From the NCBI GenBank assembly GCA_949358305.1, contig OX442323.1, forward strand, positions 8,122,001 through 8,186,000: a DNA stretch of 64,000 nt, written 5' to 3'. The notes under the pieces were generated by a model that made no database searches, was not told where the DNA came from, and was given only the letters and a program-made list of their open reading frames with translations. Numbering within the stretch: position 1 is the first letter of the stretch; each line of letters opens with the position of its first letter. Origin of the DNA: Strigamia acuminata (lineage: Eukaryota; Arthropoda; Chilopoda; Geophilomorpha; Linotaeniidae). Made by a program: the position numbers and the translations under genes. Below are positions 59,801 through 64,000 of the stretch, piece by piece.

Positions 59801-60130
59801 AGCAGAGCGTCGGTTATCCCAACTAATTGGGAGACGTAGGTGTTTATAAAACCGATTTGTCCGCATAATCGAACACAGTTATGATGGAAGCTGCATGATA
59901 CTTTATACATTGTATTATTGGCAATACAATGTACTTTCTATCTAGGCTTGAGCCCGCATAATACACTACATTTTGCAAAAATACGGTATTTGTACCTTGT
60001 ATTATTGACAATACAATGTACTATTTCAATGCAATAAAGCCTGCATAAATTCCTTGTGGTGTTAATACACCACACTTGGTGTCTCAGCCGCGGCTACAAT
60101 TCGAGGGCGACTCTTAATCGGTAAAATACT
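59801..60130. mobile_element. chimeric, truncated MITE remnant
   Basis: The left part (CAGAGCGTCGGTTATCCCAA, then TTGGGAGACG) has a pogo/Tigger-type end. Two copies of a TTGTATTATTG(G/A)CAATACAATGTACT palindrome follow (about 59910-59935 and 59997-60022). The right part (AGCCGCGGCTACAATTCGAG to GGTAAAAT) is the terminus of the 48118-48376 MITE type. The two ends do not match each other, so this is a fusion of at least two broken elements. Confidence 0.6.
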
Positions 60131-63100
60131 AAGAACTCTATCTCCTCCGAAACTGGTGGATGGATTTCAAATCTGTAAAGTGCATTTGATAGTTCTTGAT
60201 GTAGAGTTCAGGGCTGGCTACTTTTCACATTAATTGCATTTAATGTTACAGTAATTTCTCCTCTTAGAAACTGTTCGTCCGACGTTTTATTTATTTTTAT
60301 TTTGCTTTTAATTTTTTTTTTGTCGGTGTTTGGTTACGGTTTGATGGAAAGGATGTGTGAAAATAAGTGAATAGGAGACGCGGGGGGAGGAAGAAAAAAT
60401 CAATCATACAACACACCTGATTAGTATAACGATGACAAGGTGATAACCTTCCGTTTCTCTCTTTTCATTCATCTACAGGTGGAAAATTGAAAACGGAAGC
60501 TGTCAACTTCACGTTTTATTATTCCCTTTACATAAATTTTTCCACCAGGCCACAACCGACGTTGGAAGAAAAAAAGAATAAAAATTCCAACTCGATCAAC
60601 CAACTCACTCCGATCGCCAAAAAAACCCACGTAATAAACTCAGATTTTTCCCTCAAAAAAAAATCCAAAATTAATCGATTTTTAATCATCAAAATATCGA
60701 CAAATTTCTCTTAAAAAAAAGAAAAAAAAAACCATCAATCAATTAATCATTATAATTTTAATCGGAACGAGTCAGTTTGTCAATTTTCATTTAACTTTAT
60801 TTATTTATTTTCCTCGATATCAATTCCCTTTGCTGCACCTCCAAACGTGAGGGTTTGGACTATTTACCCAGGAAAGCGGAGGAAGCAAAGCTGCAATCCG
60901 TATTCCACGCAGGGTTTCCATCTGGGATAAATAGTTGGTATCAGTTAGAGGCAATAAAAGGGGATTCGACGCCTTCTCACATCCACATAACGATCCTTCG
61001 TCTCCATGAAGACCAAGAAATCTCATCTTTCGACCAGGAAACCGCACCGAGCAAGCAGAGAAAGAAAGCAGCAAAAGAAAAGAAAAGAAGAAATCTGACA
61101 ACAAGAAATGGAGTGTTCGCTTTGGAAAATGGTGAATGAAGATCGGGTCAGATCCCACCACCGTCTGCCAATGCATCACGTGATGCACTGGCCCCCTCGC
61201 GGCCCCAATAAGCACACTTTCAATTAATTCTGATTATCACCGCCTGAATCGCACCGACCAAACTGGCTAGCCCATTGCGCACGCGCTGTTTGCTCTCGCA
61301 CCCAACTTCCCACGTTCGTGACACCGGGTCAAAGGTCGGAGGAAAATCTATAGGCCAGACACTGCACTGCCTGCGGAGTTGCGGGCCGCGAGCAAGGCGG
61401 CCGGAGGGGAGTGGGAGACGTCCACTGTCACTACACAACATTAAGATGATTAATGTTGCCATGGCTACTGCCAATGTGGCCGCAATATACGAACGCGCAG
61501 CACACGGTCTCTCCACCACGCTCACCTTTAATCCCGTCCACCTGCATGGCGTCTGACACTATATTTCATTGGGGCGCGCATCTTATCGCGACTCCATCTT
61601 TAAAGTGTCTCTGCTATAAATTGCGTTACGCAACCAGTCTCTTGCCACGGTTCAAGGCCCCCCCTGACGTCCACCAAGGATTTACACAATCCCAATCTCA
61701 AACAAAACCATCAACCAACACGTACCAAAACCATCTTTTCTTTTTTACTAAATATTAATTGCCAATTATCAGAAAACTCAACTTTACGCTTTTTGTATCT
61801 TTGCTCCTAAATACAAAATCACAAGACCAAGATCTATGCCTAAAACCTCATTCTTCTTCCACGTCTCCAATAGAAGCAAAAATCCTTTATTGTTCATTAC
61901 CTGGCCAACCGTTGCTAGGGGAAAATATGGACACAACGTAACTTCCTAATGTGCTCAAACCTGCACAATTCCTTGCGGATACGTTCCAGTAAGGGGAATT
62001 CCCGAAATATTTCCCAGACAACAAACAAGGAGAATTTCCGAAATATTTCCTAGAAAAAGAAACGGTGTAAAAACAAAATTCCACGTTTTAGCCTCGTTTT
62101 TTTTTTTATAATAACAATAATAATAATAAAGCATTCTTCTTTTCGTTCGAGGGACGTTAAAACGCATCTCTCTTCGCCCCTTCTCTCGACGGGGTCTCGA
62201 CATTCCGGGGTTATCGCCTAGGTCTCCGAGTGTAACGATGGCAACGTAAACATCGCCTCGTTCCATTGCCTGTCACATCCAATCGCGAGGCAAAACGATT
62301 GTTGCGTCTTCCGTTTGGATGCGGTTACAAATTTGCATTAACAAGAATAAAACGGCAACCGAGCGTGCAAGAAAAAACACAATTCCACCCACGACTTGTC
62401 AAACTCCTTTTCCTTCAGCCAAGAAATGAGTCAGCAATGCGCGAGGGGACGCCACGACACGACACGACACGACCACCCTCTTGGTCACTCCTCAATAGCG
62501 AAAACCGAGGTGTTAAAAACGCTGACAAACAAACAAAAACGTTCTCCAATGCCCCATAATGACGGCGTCGACCCACCGTCTTGTTTTGCGCACGCCCACC
62601 TCCTCTCCAGGTGTTTTCTTTCGGATTCGGGGGGTCAGTTTGCACTCGACACCAACAACGACACAAAGCAAACGCGAGTTTTCACCGATCTTAATCGCTC
62701 AAAGCCGCCATTGTAGCGTCCAAGGGGAGCGCGCAGGGGGAGGAAAGGCTCCAAACAGAGCCCCGTCACCTCTCGCTGCCATGACAACCGGTCACCTGGG
62801 CCCCTGGACCCTGGCAAAAGCCCCGCAATCAATTCCTGCATCCGCGTCCATTTTTATTTCTTTTTTTATGGTCCGCGGCCAAATTAATTGAACAAATTTC
62901 AAGCAAGCTTCAATTTATTCGTGTGCCAATCTGTTTTCATCACAGCTCGTTCACCCCCCCGTCACCAAGTCTCGCTTCTCTTTCAGTCTCTCCCCCCCAT
63001 CCCAGCTGGAGGTCCCTTCTGCATTTGGGCTGCTGGTAAAATTTACGCATTGTGCCCTCCCCTAATTAGGGCCCTTGCGCTTCAATACCTTTGAGAAATG

Positions 63101-64000
63101 AGTTTTAATTACACGAAAAATTTCCCTGTGTGCCTCGTCCCCAGGCTAATTTACATACTAACTTCCAATTACGTTCCTATCAACCGCGCCAAGTTCCCTG
63201 GCCAACGCGTGCGCCCCCTGGGGTTCGTGCCGCCCGCCATTTTTACTACGGAGGAGGAGTCGCATTCAAGTTTCATACAGTCTAATCGGAAATGACATCA
63301 TTTCGAACCAAAAAAGAATTTTAAACCAAAATCAAGGACAACTGCTTACTTTTTTGCCTTTTAAAATTACTCATTGCGTTGTCATTTCCGGTTACAAGAC
63401 AAAATTTTAAAATTAAAAAAAAAAAAAAATTAAAATTAATTTTTTTTTAATTTATTTAATTATTTATTTGTTTTGTTTGTACGGGTGAGAGAAATCGTTA
63501 ATGGAAGATATAAATCGCACAGCAGGAATTAATATAAATCGTGAATACACTGGCAGTCAGTCACTGCATTTTTCCGTGACGTTTTTCACTCGACATACCT
63601 CATCAAATGTGAACAACTCCACCCCGTGGCGCAACTAATACTCCACTAAATAAACCACTTAACCCTTTCAGCATGTGCATAATTCCACCTTAACACAGTC
63701 AAGTCCGAGGCCAGCAGTGATGCAAGTGCGTTCCGTACCATAAACTCGTAAACCACCGCCAGAGTTGTAAAACAAAAACCAAAAAAAAAAAATTAAAATT
63801 AAATTAAAAAAAAAATAAAAACAAAACCATGCGTGACTCCCACCAAACTCCAGCTAAACGTATACACGCTGCATCGGACCTGCGGGACCCCGCAAGGCGT
63901 TGCCCTCACTCATTAGCAGCTAAGAGAAATGGCATGCACACACACCTTTGCCCTCACCTACAATTGAACACAAAACACATACATAAAAAAAAAAAAAAAA
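60131..64000. other. non-coding stretch to window end
   Basis: No gene assigned. A plus-strand frame at 60855-61139 (94 codons, ending in a basic KKAAKEKKRR run) and an acceptor-preceded plus frame at about 60480-60712 are open but unrecognised. A minus ATG at 61553-61555 (MQVDGIK, GTGAGC donor) has a TATA-like TTTATAG upstream near 61614 but no second exon. ETS-like CGGAAATGACATCA at 63287-63300. The window ends in a poly(A) run. Confidence 0.4.

Overview
Animal nuclear DNA. The window holds one intact, intron-rich protein gene, two decayed gene remnants, and a large amount of repeats and AT-rich non-coding sequence. Introns are GT-AG, poly(A)/poly(T) runs are frequent, CpG dinucleotides are common even in non-coding sequence, and the mobile elements are of the Tc1/mariner, pogo/Tigger and TA-flanked MITE kinds. 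This suits an invertebrate metazoan; the phylum cannot be settled from the sequence alone.

Layout. 1-6.6 kb is a repeat bank: a mariner-type transposase fragment, a perfect hairpin, two large fold-back elements, a perfect 42-bp inverted repeat, and a 51-bp minisatellite with an inverted left flank and a higher-order repeat. 6.7-9.2 kb, minus strand, carries the eroded remains of two unrelated cell-division genes side by side: AHCTF1/ELYS (nucleoporin) and KIF23/MKLP1 (kinesin-6). Both keep introns and splice sites but carry stops, frameshifts or deletions. The kinesin remnant is also split by a 392-bp MITE with a TA duplication. 10.8-26.6 kb, minus strand, is a complete UTP11 gene (small-subunit processome factor) of eight exons encoding 253 residues. 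Its introns contain a Tigger-like MITE and a 31-bp tandem array. 26.6-64 kb contains no exon I can assign with confidence. It holds a 30-bp tandem array, a cluster of TA-flanked MITEs at 47.8-48.4 kb, a chimeric MITE remnant near 60 kb, several ETS/CRE-like composite motifs, and a few weak exon-like frames that are listed with low confidence.

The functional story is UTP11, a nucleolar rRNA-processing factor. The kinesin and ELYS fragments appear dead, and their juxtaposition beside a MITE-rich area is the most unusual feature of the window.
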